Positions 24,050 to 36,060 are shown, counted from the stretch's first letter. The stretch is 64,000 nt of DNA from Lytechinus pictus (GCF_037042905.1 NC_087253.1:19929501-19993500); one strand, 5' to 3'. The notes: generated from the sequence alone by a model not told the origin. Translations and numbers: made by a program.

Positions 24050-24790
24050 TTATTTCAATTCAATTCAATTCAATTTAATTCATTTTATTCAATCATTTAA
24101 AAATCAATATACAAACCAAAATATATACAAATCATACATGAAAGTACAATAGAGTTTAAATGATTTGGGTGCCCCTAAAAGCAAATGCATGATGAGTGGG
24201 ACACCCATGAAACAATAAATAAACGTACATAAAAGTGAAGAAGTAACAATAATAAATACAAACAATACGTAAGAAATAAGACCGGAAACCTACATAGGAG
24301 GGATTGGAGGGGGGGGGGTCAAAAAAGGATGTGGAAATGAATTACGTTGACATACATAATTACAAGTGAACTTTTGAGCTTTGTTTTAAATGCGGTAAAA
24401 TTTTTGCTAGAAATTACATTGGACGGGAGGGAATACCATATTCGAGGACCAGTAGATTTAAATGAATAAAGGGTTGACTGCTTGAATGCTACATGATGAT
24501 GGAATTTAGAGTGGGAACGAGTATTGTATTGATGGTAGTCTTTATTATATTTCAATATATTTATGATATTAAGGGGTGCTATTAAAGTTGTGATTTACGC
24601 AGTACATTAGAATTACAATTTGAATTTTATGAATATAAGAAACTGTCAACGTGTTTAATCTAAAAAAAAATGGGCGTGACGTAGCTAAGTAGTGGGAGTT
24701 AGAACAAATAGGTAAAGCCTTTTTTTTTATAGTATGTGTATGGGGTTTAGTTTGTAGTTCCACAACTTGCCCAAGTGATATTACCATAAT
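24050..24790 (-). pseudogene. LINE 3' end (reverse transcriptase C-terminus)
   Basis: On the minus strand a frame reads HQYNTRSHSKFHH, then GPRIWYSLPSNV and a Lys-rich end, the typical extreme C-terminus of CR1/RTE-like LINE polyproteins (NTRS... GPxxWNSLP). The insertion ends in repeated ATTGA units (24055-24080 region), a simple-repeat tail. It is unit 1-specific: unit 2 has other sequence between 55400 and 56260. It lies just upstream of RDH copy 1 exon 1. Confidence 0.7.
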
Positions 24791-24949
24791 AAATATAAGG
24801 AAGCAATAAAGAATTGTAAAGCATAAGCAAAAATGTTTTTCTGTAAGATTATTACGTAATTTAGCTAATATACCTATATTTTTGACATGTTATTACTAAC
24901 AAAAAAACGGTGTTCATTGTAAGACAATTTGACTTTCACCAGCTTCAAA

Positions 24950-25920
24950 CAGGCCTTCCGCCATCACCGCGCCTAGATGGATTAAAATAATGCAACTCTT
25001 CCTGTCAAGAAATTTTTATACGTGCAATAAAAACCCTCGAGAACTAATTGTTGATACAGTATACAGATTTACCTGAAAATAACTACGCTAAGTTGTTTCG
25101 AACCTGCTTTCGTACACCGCTGGCGGCCAACTCTGGAATAACTTTTTTAAAAGTACAGATCAATAATGCATGGAGTTTTTTTATGCCTGTATACTTTGAC
25201 ATCGACCAGGAGCAGATCCAGTTTATTTTTAATGGGGGTAATGTTTCATGGGCGGGGAGGGTGGAGGGGGAGGGGCTCTATCCTGGTAGAACCAGATTGG
25301 AAGACTTTTAACTTGAACCATGAGCTTTGTTTTGGTTATAAATCATTTTATCATCCAAAGTTCAGTATGCACGCGAACAAATCTTCAAAGTTTACAAGGG
25401 TCGTAAAACGATCTCTTAACAGCGAAGTCCATTCTATTTTTTTTCATATTTTAAAACTGTAATATACTCAGAATAATGGGAATTACCACTCTTCCTTACA
25501 ATCAATCATTTTGTACACATTGTAAAAAAAAATCCAAGTATTTCCTCAATCATCATTGATTTGTAATGTGTCATTTTCTCTAAAAATATTGAATAAATAT
25601 TGTACCTATGCAATCAATATTCACAAATATTATATTTTACTCAAGTATCGATATTAACGTGGTTGTGAAGAATCATTTTACATATTAAACGGCAGCTTTC
25701 AGATTTGCGACCCTACTTGACGCGGTTATTTGGCAAAAACATCAGAAACAGTGTGATGTGCTTGGGCGGAACATACAGTTTTCCCATATCTTGCGCATGC
25801 GCATTGTATAATTTTTGGGCAAGATGATCCTGCATTCAGGAAATCTGCATCGAAAATCCACATCTTTTTTGTTATTTACTCGTAAGAACAGAGGCGCATT
25901 TTGGGTATCAAAAATATTAC
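24950..25920. other. Intergenic, collinear with unit 2
   Basis: Matches 56260-57290. A repeat fragment with GACCAGGAGCAGATCCAGTT and a G-rich stretch near 25230 is shared by both units. No gene recognised. Confidence 0.5.
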
Positions 25921-25922
25921 CC

Positions 25923-26176
25923 ACACTGAAAAAAAATATTGGGTAAAATTTAAACCAGCACGAGGGTAATTATGTGTCCACCTAATTTGGGGCAGCATTT
26001 TACCCAATGCAGGAAGCATATTGTCCTGCAAGGTTAAAAATAAGAGCAATTAATTTAAAATAGGCAAAATTTTCATCCCACTGGATAAATAAAAATGGCC
26101 AAAATAAATGCCCAATGATCTTTGGACACATAATTACCTCATGGAGCATTTTTACCCAATATTTTTTAGAGTTTAA
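25923..26176. mobile_element. MITE, unit 1 copy (no SINE inside)
   Basis: Inverted ends around CACTGAAAAAAAATATTGGG and, read inverted, CTCTAAAAAATATTGGGTAA. GAGGGTAATTATGTGTCC has its inverse near the other end. The unit 2 copy (57290-57838) is the same element with a SINE inserted. Confidence 0.65.
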
Positions 26177-26179
26177 ATG

Positions 26180-28600
26180 TCTTAACACGTAATGTCCAAA
26201 AGGTGACAATTTACCATATAGCCTATGTACAGTTTTGGCTACCCCCCCCCCCCACCGTCCCACAAAAATAAAATAAAATGAAATAAATCATGGCACTATT
26301 CCATATCATTTCTTGATCTTATCAACGCAAGTGCCCCAAAACTTTGAAATGTGAAGGATATAAACTAAAAATGCTAAACCGTCATTGCAGAAAAAATATA
26401 AGACCCGTGGAACAGAAAAAGCTACAGGATTTATTGACGGATTGTGGGGGGGGGGGGGGCACGGTTCTACAGGGCGGTTGAAAAAGCGATTGAAAAGTCT
26501 GCTATGTGAAGTTTAGGATCCTTCAAAATTTGGTTATGATTGATAAACTTTATGTTTCGACGAGTAGTTTATTTATATATTTATTAAAATATCTTTATAC
26601 AGGATAACAAGCTCAGATTGACTGTTTTCAGCATGGTCCTGTTAACATATAATAAGAATATATACATAAAATATAATAGTGTAACTTAGGTTCTGTACAC
26701 GTATTATTTGAATGAATTCAATAAAATTTAAAATCAGAATTTTCACTAATACAAACATTGTTTAAAGATAACATATTCAATTTTTGAGGAATTGATGAAT
26801 TGAGAATAATTATGCTGCAGACAATACAATAACAGTAAAATATAAACTAAGGTGTATGGTATTGACATAGTAAATAAATAATTCAACAAAATTCATAAAG
26901 GAAATTAGGAATCTAATTATCATTGAGCATATCATACTAGACTTAAGTAGAAAATTTACAAAATAGATATCGCCAAGCAAAGTATTGGAAGCTTGTTTGC
27001 TAAGGGTACGAATTATATTATATGAATATCATTCGTTATAACATAAGTAGGTCACAGTTCTTTCCGATATCTACAGGACCTATACAGTATAGAACTTAAA
27101 TCAATCATTGTGAAATCAATTATTTACACAATTTTGAAGCGAACAGAAAAAAACCCATATCTGTTTAATCAAGGATTGATTAAACTTTTAGCAAATACGA
27201 TGATGGTGGTGATGGTTTATACATTTGGTTTTTTTAGTGATCATGTTGGTCATATTTTACATAATGATATTCAAGATGTTATATAACGACACTTTAAATA
27301 AAACAAATATCTACTTCCAGGATTTTTGCGGCCGTTCGTACGTAGACAGGCCATGAACTCCCAACGCCACTGGCGGATCCACTGGGGGCATAGCCGGGTC
27401 GTGCCCTCCCCCTTTGAGAAGCAAAATTAAAATTTGTAATGTAAAAATGCCATTAAAACACAAGTAATAATAATAATAATATTTCGCATCTATATAGCGC
27501 TTAATACATCGGAACGACGTCTCTAAGCGCCCCCCCCCCATCTTTGAAAGAAAGGCCTTTATCTATTTTTTTCATTTTTTTGTTTGTCATTTTTTATGTG
27601 GACGAAATGTAGTTAAATTAGCAAGCTGAGCTAAACGTGACTTCCTGAGCCCGAACAATATAGAGCACTTGAAAAGTCTGCTTAGCCCGAACAATATGGA
27701 GCATTTACAAAGTCTGCTATCTCAAGTTTAGGGTACTTCAAATGTATTAATAAATTGTTAATGAGCTATGTTTCGAAAAGAAGGTCACAGCTCTTTTCGA
27801 TATCTTCCGTATATTTACATATGACCTATATATAAATATGAGCAATCCTAAAATAACTACCAGTGGGCCCTGCAAACATATAAATGTTATTATTACTCTT
27901 CTCTAATCTAATTGTTTGGTGCCTATCTGATCAATAAGGCAGAAAGTCCCATCTTTTTTTTATATAAATCTTTGGTATAACTCGGCCACGGATCGAACCA
28001 ACGACATCCCGTTCAATGACAAAGACAAATATTCAATACTTTGATAATGAAGGATATACAGAATAAAGCTCATTTACGAATGAGATGAAAGTGATAATGC
28101 GTATGATACAGTTTGGCTCGTATTAGTGATCATTATTATTAATGAATAATTAGGTGGGTTTGAGAGAGGCAGACACTCACCCGAATAATGTCCCTCTAAG
28201 GTGTCTATCTCCCGGTAGTACATGGTGTCCAGCAACAGTCTGGAGGTCCTGCCTGTTGCTGCTGAACACGTACTTGACTTGACCTTAACTCTTCGAACAC
28301 AGAACTCTCAACTGACCTTGACACTGACTCTTGGTCCGGTCATCTGGGGTATATATTTGGGGGTAAGGCGGGCGCGCCTTGCGTAATGTTCACTCATGCA
28401 CGAAGGTTAGTGCGTGACTATTAATCGTCTTTATGGCCGGTTAAGTCCAGGCGACATTGTTTAATGACTCTTTATGCAACATTATGCTACAATAATGACG
28501 ATATTCAAGATATTATACTATAGAAAAAATCCTGAAAATAATGACTAATGTGTATTTCCTTGCTTGTTGCGCTCGTTCGTATGTAGATAACAAGGATCAT
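26180..28600. other. Intergenic, collinear with unit 2
   Basis: Pairs with 57840-59530, though 26560-27000 lacks a clear partner. It includes a truncated hAT-like end at 27368 (CACTGGCGGATCC), a short AAT-tailed repeat tail (27465-27540, ATATAGCGCTTA) and a tRNA-like B-box segment near 27985-28015. No gene recognised. Confidence 0.45.
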
Positions 28601-28614
28601 GAAAACAATGGCAG

Positions 28615-28928
28615 CAGTGGCGTACCTAGGATTTTCCACAGGGGGGGCAAATTCGTCCGCCAAAAATTTTGAAAAGCAAAAAAAAAAAAAAAAAAAGGTC
28701 TTCAACCACAAATAAAGGATCTCGTCCGCCAAAAAAATTGACAAGCCAAAAAAAAAAAAAGAGAAGGTCTTCAACCACAAATAAAGGATTTCGTACCAGA
28801 AAAAAATTTGACAAGCAAAAAAAAAAAAAAAAGGTCTTCAAGACTCGTCAGGGGGCAGGGATATGTCCCTTGCATGGGTTGTGACTCGTCGGGGGGACAG
28901 TCTGCCCCCCCCCGTAGGTACGCTAGTG
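28615..28928. mobile_element. hAT-like MITE, 314 bp, unit 1 only
   Basis: Ends CAGTGGCGTACCTAGG and, inverted, CACTAGCGTACCTACGG, with G/C runs and three A-runs inside. Exact octamer AATGGCAG flanks it (28607-28614 and 28929-28936). The paralogous position near 59547 has a single AATGGCAG, a clean empty site. Confidence 0.9.
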
Positions 28929-29394
28929 AATGGCAGTAATATCAGGGGCGGGTGCATGTTTCGCTAATAGGGAATCCGAAAAAATATTTTCAATCACAAT
29001 TTACCCGATTGGCCTCCTCGCCCCCAACCGCATGTGAGTTCAGTTGAAAACAAGAATGCTTTGAAGGCTTGTGATCTGCATGTATGCTACCTGAAAATCT
29101 TTATTGTGGAATACATGGTAAAGAAGTCACTTAATTGTTGAAAAATGAAATTTGATATTATTAGACATGTGTTCTTGGCAATCACCTTGTTGTTAGATTT
29201 TGAGGCGCCCTGTTGATGACGTCATCGGAAAATGTTCCAAATGAAATTTTCTGAGTAAAATTCATATGGAATATTGTCAGGACATATACTTAAAAAAAAC
29301 GTAAATGTTGCTTGTTATGCGATTTGATCAATTTTAAGCCGCTTTTTATATTCTCTTGCTGGCCTATATACACCTCGGGGTTGGTTCCATGAAA

Positions 29395-29730
29395 ATTGCT
29401 CCGCCGATAATTGCTCTGGACAAATGCTCCGCCGATATTTGCTCCGCCGACAATTGTTCCGCCGATATTTGCTCCACCGACGATTGCTCCGCGACAATTG
29501 TTCCGCCGATATTTGCTCCACCGACAATTGCTCCGCATTGTTCCGCCGATATTTGCTCCACCGACAATTGTTCCGCCGATATTTGCTCCACCGACAATTG
29601 CTCCGCGACAATTGTTCCGCCGATATTTGCTCCACCGACAAATGCTCCGCGACAATTGTTCCGCCGATATTTGCTCCTCAAAATGCGACTTTTGCTCCAC
29701 CGGCATTAGCTCCGAGGACATTTGCTCCCT
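29395..29730. repeat. ~18-bp GC-rich minisatellite, long allele
   Basis: Tandem variants of GCTCCGCCGACAATT and GTTCCGCCGATATTT. All reading frames are open on both strands only because the unit length is close to a multiple of three and lacks stops. The unit 2 copy (60015-60150) is less than half as long. Confidence 0.85.
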
Positions 29731-29789
29731 AAAATGCGAAAAAATTAATGATCCACAGACATGACCGATTAAATTTTGATCTAACTTAG

Positions 29790-30239
29790 ACATAAGAGTA
29801 ATCAAGTATCACTGAACATCCTGTGCGAGTTTCAGGTCATATGACCAAGGTCAAAGGTCATTTAGGGTCAATGAACTTTGATCATGTGGAAACTTTATGG
29901 ATCTGATTCATGAAACATAGACATAAGGGTAATCAAGTATAAGTTTTGCACACATATTAGATCACATGATCATGGTAAAAAAATCACTTTGTTTCAATGG
30001 ACATAGCAGCAATAGTCCGTATTTTTGGAGTTGGTTAGATAGATGGGCACAAATTGTATATTCAACCTATGGAAGCCGGAAATCGATGAATAATTTTGTT
30101 CAATCTATTTTTTTGTAAAGTATGATTTTCATTTAATTTATTTACCACAATCAAGTAAAGGAACATGTGTGCAATCAATATATTATAATATAAATATAAA
30201 TATCAAAGTAGGGAAACTATTAGAGATAAAAATATAGAA
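29790..30239. other. Linker between duplication units
   Basis: About 450 bp with no partner in the duplication. It contains several AGGTCA-type half sites (see separate entry). No gene. Confidence 0.55.
29834..29870 (+). promoter_or_regulatory. Cluster of nuclear-receptor half sites including a DR1
   Basis: AGGTCA occurs at 29834-29839, 29848-29853 and 29855-29860, and GGGTCA at 29865-29870. The middle pair, AGGTCA-A-AGGTCA, is a perfect DR1, the spacing bound by RXR-type dimers and HNF4. It may simply be part of a dispersed repeat; no function is shown. Confidence 0.4.
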
Positions 30240-30839
30240 AATAAATCATAGATACAAGATGTGGATGGGATAACTGAACTAAATACTAGCTTCTATTACA
30301 ATTTTGTTGACATGGATAGGCTTCGAATGGTGAATATAAATCATTTTGAAACGATTTAAACTAGAACTAAAAAAAAGTTTATGATATTGATTCGTCGTTT
30401 GTAACTTAATTCGAAATCATAAAGATAACTAATATAATAATTGATAATGTAATATTTCAAAATGTAACATTCTAACATTTTGCCACTCAAACTTGCCGCT
30501 TTTCTAATTATATTTATTTTTATGTACAATCCGGCGGCATGATGTAAAAGGGTAGTTCGTATTTGACTCAAAGCTTATCACGCCTAGCTTATATGACACC
30601 TTTAATCAAACTTAACTAAAATGAATCTCTTATTCTTATTTTTAAGTGATTTACTGCAAAAATCATGAGATTTATAGTATACTTTCCATAAACCCTTATT
30701 TATCATTATGTACTCCTCAAAAATTGACTTCAAAGAATGCAACGAGTACAGATAAACACAGGCTTATTGAGTTCGCAATTTATAATAGCAATGCTCTTTT
30801 CAGAGTTGAAATGTCTTAACTTGTTTTATTGGCACTTAC

Positions 30840-31390
30840 AGAATATTTCGTATATATTTTAAGTCAATTCATTCCCAAACATAGACAAATAATTTTCCAA
30901 CACAACATTCGTTATACTGGCCCCAAAATATGGAACGAAATTCTGGATCACATAAAAAAATCTCTAGCTTTAAGTATAAAATGAAAAAAATTGCTTCTGT
31001 CATCTTATAAATGAATATTTTCCATCTAACGTTTCTATTTTACTTTAAGATAACATGATAGCATGAAGCATGGACAATTGTTTTTGCGGCATTTGCATTT
31101 ATATTTTGCCCTCACTGATACATTTGTTGAGCTTTCTATTTTATTTAGTAATTCATGCCCGCCTGCCCGCTCACGCCTCCCTCTCTCGTTCCATTTCCTT
31201 CTCTTCTTTTACCTGCCCTTTCCTTTGTATCGTTTATTGTATTGTATTTTTGTCTATAAGCGTACCCCGCCCCAAGCCTCAGCTTTTAGGGTATATATAC
31301 GCCTTCTTCTTTAAACCCAACATGTACATCTTTATATTTTTTCATAACAAATTGATTTTTGTATGAATTGATGTTTACGAAAAATGAAAT
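30840..31390 (+). pseudogene. LINE 3' remnant
   Basis: A frame near 30890 reads NIRYTGPKIWNEILDHIK, the same C-terminal GPKIWN signature of CR1/RTE-type LINEs as at 24.4 kb, here on the plus strand. It is followed by a pyrimidine-rich 3' region and ends in an AATG-rich tail near 31390. The coding part has stops; no target duplication was found. Confidence 0.6.
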
Positions 31391-31399
31391 GAAATGGAA

Positions 31400-31903
31400 G
31401 AAAATAATTGTTTATCTGAATTAAATAAATATTACGTTTATCAAGTCATTATAATCCCTCATTGTTTTCTATTGTCCTTGTCTCCTATAATACTCCTGTT
31501 TAATTTGAATTAATGTCACTGTTGAATGTTGCTTTATATGTTGAATGTTGCTTCCATAGTGAGTGTGATCACGATGTGGGCACGGTGTGATGTATGTGTT
31601 ACATAACAATGATTGTCTAGCATTATTTCAGGCCAGTATGATCACACTGCGATGACTTTCTATATTGGCCTATTTTGATTAAATATCCATCAAAAGGCCC
31701 ATTCCATATTTTGAGGGGAAAAGGTTTACGGGAATCTTTTTTTTTAAATTAATAAATATATTTTTCCGAAAAATTTTGTTTGAAAGTGAATTATCTCTTT
31801 GAAATATCATGGTAATTATAAATAATATTATATTTCCTAACCAATACTATAAAAAACGATCAATACGGTTGATTCGCACACGACCGTCCCACACCGTTGT
31901 ATA
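31400..31903. other. AT-rich intergenic
   Basis: No gene or repeat recognised apart from short T runs. Confidence 0.5.
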
Positions 31904-32180
31904 CTTGGCGTTGTGATGTGCGCCTGTAATCTCTTGGGAAATTACAAGTGGATGCAGTGGTTCAAGGTTCGAGACCTGGTCATGTCTTTCGGATAGTTAT
32001 ACCTTGGTCACATATGATTCTAAAATTTCTACGGCGAGTAGCAATTCTACGGTCGCCTCAGAATTTCCACGGCCACTTACTCAAGCGGTCACATATGTTA
32101 CGGTCGCCGCACGGCGTATTTTTTAATTTATGAAGAAAAAAAATCTGCGGCTGACGTATGCCCTTGAAATCATGACGTAC

Positions 32181-33912
32181 CACTGGCGTAAATCCGTGTT
32201 GAGGGGTGGGGGGGATGACTGAAATATTTTGGAATTTTTTTTGCATTCATGTTTTTAGATATGCAAGGAATTGTAATTGATATGTCCACAATGGCGTACC
32301 GTGGGTCACGGTATTGTGGGGGCACCAGCAAAATTTTTGAATCACTGAGTGAGCGCGCGAAGCGCGCTCAGTTGCTAGTTATTCTGACCTAATAGAGACA
32401 TTTTAAGGACAATGTCATTGAACGGATATGTATCTCACTGATCAAATAATGCGAGCGCGAAGCGCGAGCTGAATTTTTTTATATTCACACCTAAAAAGGG
32501 ACATTATAATCAAATTTGCGTAATCATGATAGTTACCTGTCTCGCTAAACAATGCGAGCGCGAAGCGCGAGCTGAAATTTTCGTATAATTTGACCCCAGC
32601 AAACAGCGAGATTTTAAGGAATATATTTTAGGAATCCATTAAGAGTATGCATATCTCACCATAGTCATCTAATGCGAGTGCCAAGCGCTTGCTGATTTTA
32701 TTAGAATTACATCTGAACACATGAAACACTTTTTGTAGTCATTGCAATCATGATTATCATACGCACCTCACTAATCAAATATTGCGAGCGTGAAGCGTGA
32801 GCAGAAAATTTAGATAAGTTAGATAATTCAGACCTGAAGTGGGGCATTCTAAGGTTTCTTTGTAGGAATTAACTTGGACCATACGTATTTCATTAACCAA
32901 ATGATGCGAGTGCGAAGCGCGAGCTGAAAATTTTTGATATTCAGATCAGAAAAAGGGACATTTTAAGGACTGATTTTAGGAATTCATGAAGAGCAGACAT
33001 ATCTCACCAATCCACTAATGCGAACGTAATCACGGACAGGAAATGTTTTTATATATACGAAGACCTTAACATGGGGCAATCACTTTTTGAGTTATGTAAA
33101 AGAAGCATAGGCCTATGTCACTACATAAAACAATGATAACTCAAGTGCTAGGAAATATATTTGGTTTATATTGACTTGAAAACGGGATGTTTTAGTACAA
33201 CAGGATTATATATCTCGTTGAACAGACAATGCGAGCACCAGGAACAATGAAGACGTAGGCCCTGGGCAAATTATGTTTCATCAAGTTATGATAAAAATGT
33301 TTCTTATGTAATGTAACATAACATAATTATAATATGATATAACATTATAATGAATAATACTTTCTTCTTTTCCACTACGTTTCTTTTCCTTTCTCCCTCT
33401 TTTCTCTTTTTCCCCATTTCCCCGGGTTTTTTTTGTCAGCCGATGGGGGGAGCATGTGCCTCCCATGCCCCCCCCCGTAGTTACGCCACTGTATGTCCAT
33501 ATGGCAAATACCCCTCCAATAGTATTATCTTTTACCCCATGATGGTTTAATGATTTTATTAGAGATTACATTCAAAAATTTTTGACATTCCATCTTAATC
33601 CCTTCCCAAAGACCCCAACATTGATGAATTGGAAGAAACGTGGGTTTCTCTTCAATGTTATAATAAGGACATAAGTATTTCGTTTGGAAATGGTGAACTG
33701 GCTCTTTATTTGCATTTTATGATTCAATAATATTGTTTTATTTGTTAAGCGGTATTTTAGGAAGAATTTTCACCAATAAAACAATTATCTCTTGTGATTT
33801 TTTTTAATTTCTTTCGTAAAAAGTGGGGGGGATGATTATACAGGCCATCCCCCCCTCCTCGAAAAGTGGGGGGGATATATCCCCCCCATCCCCCCCGGGA
33901 TTTACGCCAGTG
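32181..33912. mobile_element. hAT-like element (outer of a nested pair)
   Basis: Ends CACTGGCGTAAATCC and perfect inverted GGATTTACGCCAGTG, with exact octamer TGACGTAC at 32173-32180 and 33913-33920. G and C runs sit near both ends. It holds another hAT-like element at 32289-33491; without it the element is about 0.5 kb. The unit inside is non-coding. Confidence 0.88.
32289..33491. mobile_element. hAT-like element (inner) with hairpin array
   Basis: Ends CAATGGCGTACCGTGGG and, inverted, CAGTGGCGTAACTACGGG; exact octamer TATGTCCA at 32281-32288 and 33492-33499. The interior is an array of ~110-bp units with the core GCGAGCGCGAAGCGCGAGCT (near 32450, 32550, 32670, 32785, 32905), inverted relative to the array at 0.3-1.0 kb. 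Confidence 0.9.
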
Positions 33913-34029
33913 TGACGTACGGTCGCTCTGGGGCGACCCTGCGCTGGCCGTAGGTTTTTGACAAATACTACGGCAGACGAGAGGTGGCCGCAGGGCGCCC
34001 TCACGGCGGCCGCAGGGGGACTATACATG

Positions 34030-34972
34030 AGTATACCATGAATTGCTTGTCACACTCATCATGATATTTTACATTCGACATTTCATTTCAGAAAGTTTTC
34101 AAAGTGTCGCACCATGCCCATGCGCGTATTCTGGGCGGGAGGGAGGGGGGGGGGAGGGGTTCGGGGCCCGGGCCCCCGGGTAGGCGAAAAAGGGGCGCCA
34201 AAAAGAGGGAGGAAAGAAAGGGACAGAAAAGGGAGATAACAAAGGAGGGGGAAAGAGATAGAGAAAAAGGAGAAAAGAAAGAGAGAAGGAAACAAGAAGA
34301 ATGGAAAAAGAGAGAAGTGAAAAGGGGAAAGGGGGAGTAATAAAAGTGCGGGGGCGCCAAATTGATGTTCGACCTAGGAAGGGGGGGGGGTCGCCAAATT
34401 AATGTTTGACACTGATCTGAATATTATACGATCAGTAATGTTCGACCTTGGAAGGGGGGGGGGGGAATTCAACCTTTGGGGTGATTCGCGCTCGCATCGA
34501 ATGATTAGTTAAATGGACATCCTGTTAATGATTACCTAATGATTACCTAAATTGCGTAGAATGTCTATTTTTGGAACGGAATATAAAAAAGTTCAGCTCG
34601 CGCTTCGCGCTCGCATCGAATAGTTTTTAAGTGCCCATCCTGTTCATGATTACCAATAATGCTTAGAATTTCCAAACTTTGGGTCATTTTGGAATATAGA
34701 CAATTTTCAGCTCGCCCTGACAAATAGATAGATACCCATCCTGCTCATGTTTACAAAACTTCTCAGAATATTCTACTTTTAGGTCTATACACAAGCTATC
34801 AAAAATCGCGTTCACATTATTTATTTGGACTTATAAAAATCTCCCTTAACCATGTTAGCTTGTTTGTATGAATAAAGTTAAGATGTTAATAAACGCATTA
34901 GTCTTAAGTAAGAGCTACACCCTAGGAAAAACAACAAAAATCAGTATTTAACTCCCCATGATAATAATGACA

Positions 34973-35009
<37 letters not shown>

Positions 35010-35380
35010 CGTCATACATGTATTTTACCCAAGTTAGCCGCTAGTGAAAGGGCAATATCTGTGCTTCCTGGTCACACTTTTTCTTTTTAAAAAGTGGTAT
35101 TACATCATATTCATGGATAGTTTGATTTTATCAAGTCGTCATTAAAAATGTGGTCTGCAGTTGCCCTTTTTGATGTGATTATGAAATAAGATAATTCAAC
35201 ATGCATTTAAGGCACCTGTTTGCCTGACGAGGAGGGGTCGACATTTTTTTCCCGAAAAGTACACATGCATATAGGCCAAAATTATAGGTCGGGGCCATCG
35301 AGGTGCAAAATTCTAAATACGCGCCTGGTGGCTCCCGAGCAGATAACACAAAAGGAGAAGAGGAAAGGAGGGAAGAAAAA
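34030..35380. repeat. G-rich repeats and more hairpin units
   Basis: GCGCGTATTCTGGGCGGGAG at 34122 and an inverted relative GCGCGTATTTAGAATTTTGC near 35320 look like the ends of another hAT-like element, but no target duplication was found. Inside are a GA-rich run (34200-34340), three C/G-run phrases and hairpin units near 34480, 34600 and 34710, plus an AAT microsatellite at 34965-35010. Confidence 0.5.
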
Positions 35381-35719
35381 CACGAGGGCAGCCGCACGGC
35401 CACCGTACGCTCGACGTACGGCCGCCGTATACCGTTCTACGCCATGCCTACGGCTAGTCTTATTTCTACGGCGAGCGTAAAAAAATAAAAAATGTTATAA
35501 CTCCGAGTTAAAATTCTACGGTCACCCCTATGGCCTGTAAAAAGTAGGAATCCGCCGTACGTCGACCCTGCGCCACCGCAGATTTTCTGCGGCCGCCGCA
35601 GAAATCTCTCGAATTTTGGTATCAACGGCAGCCGAACGGCCGCCGTAGAGCAAATGTGACCAAGGTATTAAGGTCGGTCCAAGACGTTAATAATCATATC
35701 TGATTGATACAAGTCTGAA

Positions 35720-36060
35720 AAAACCTCGAATACACACACAAAGAGAAAGAATATACATTGAAACACAGTGTGATATTCTCGATGCAATAAAGTGTGGAAT
35801 GTTAGCCTTAAGAAAATGACAGGATTACATGTAGGCCCCATGTAGGCTATTTGTATTTAATGTCTGAGACAAGTTTCAGGAGCATTTTTTCTGTCAAAAT
35901 ACTGAACATGATCAATAAGGGTTTTCGAGCAGATCCATTCATGCTCTAGACATTAAACAGGTGCGTGTGCGGTTGTGTATTAGGGGGTGTGTCCGTGTAG
36001 GTGTATGAGAGAGAGAGAGAGAGAGAGAGTGAGACAGACAGACAGAGGGGGAGAGGAAAG
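35720..36060. other. Intergenic; GA microsatellite
   Basis: No gene. (GA)n at 36007-36030 aligns loosely with the GA-rich left part of unit 1. Confidence 0.45.

Larger units (their letters stand above)
13160..29790. repeat. Duplication unit 1 (contains RDH copy 1)
   Basis: The segment matches 30240-60190 in direct orientation. The left block 13160-13745 aligns with 30240-30770. From about 14370 onward it aligns with 36065 onward: all five exons, flanking introns, and the downstream stretch 24950-29780 against 56260-60185. Alignment is lost after the phrase GACATGACCGAT near 29766. Border positions were found by reading matching phrases and are good to tens of bases. Confidence 0.85.
32002..35665. 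mobile_element. Element with CCTTGGTCACAT ends and ACGGCCGCCGT subrepeats
   Basis: Terminal inverted repeats CCTTGGTCACATATG (left) and CCTTGGTCACATTTGC (inverted right), with TA on each side. Both ends carry short GC-rich words such as CTACGGTCGCC, ACGGCCGCCGTA and GCGGCCGCCGCAG, in mostly opposite senses, so the ends form a foldback structure. A further block of these lies at 33910-34030. It contains two nested hAT-like elements. No transposase frame is seen; TA suggests a Tc1/mariner-like mechanism, tentatively. Confidence 0.6.
31904..35720 (+). mobile_element. 7SL-like SINE, second copy, split by a 3.66-kb insertion
   Basis: 31904-32001 reads TTGGCGTTGTGATGTGCGCC, CTGTAATCTCTTGGG and GGTTCGAGACCTGG, matching the SINE at 17.7 kb. 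Its 3' part resumes at 35666 (TAAGGTCGGTCC, then AATAATCATATCTGATTGAT), exactly where the other copy continues. The element between is therefore younger than this SINE. Confidence 0.65.

Noticed and set aside
29290-29805. Overlapping long frames on both strands around 29.3-29.8 kb
   Set aside because: They translate an ~18-bp minisatellite in every frame; no codon preference, start context or splice structure supports a gene.
35179-35480. Arg/Ala-rich frames near 35.2-35.5 kb
   Set aside because: They come from the GC-rich ACGGCCGCCGT subrepeats at the end of a mobile element.
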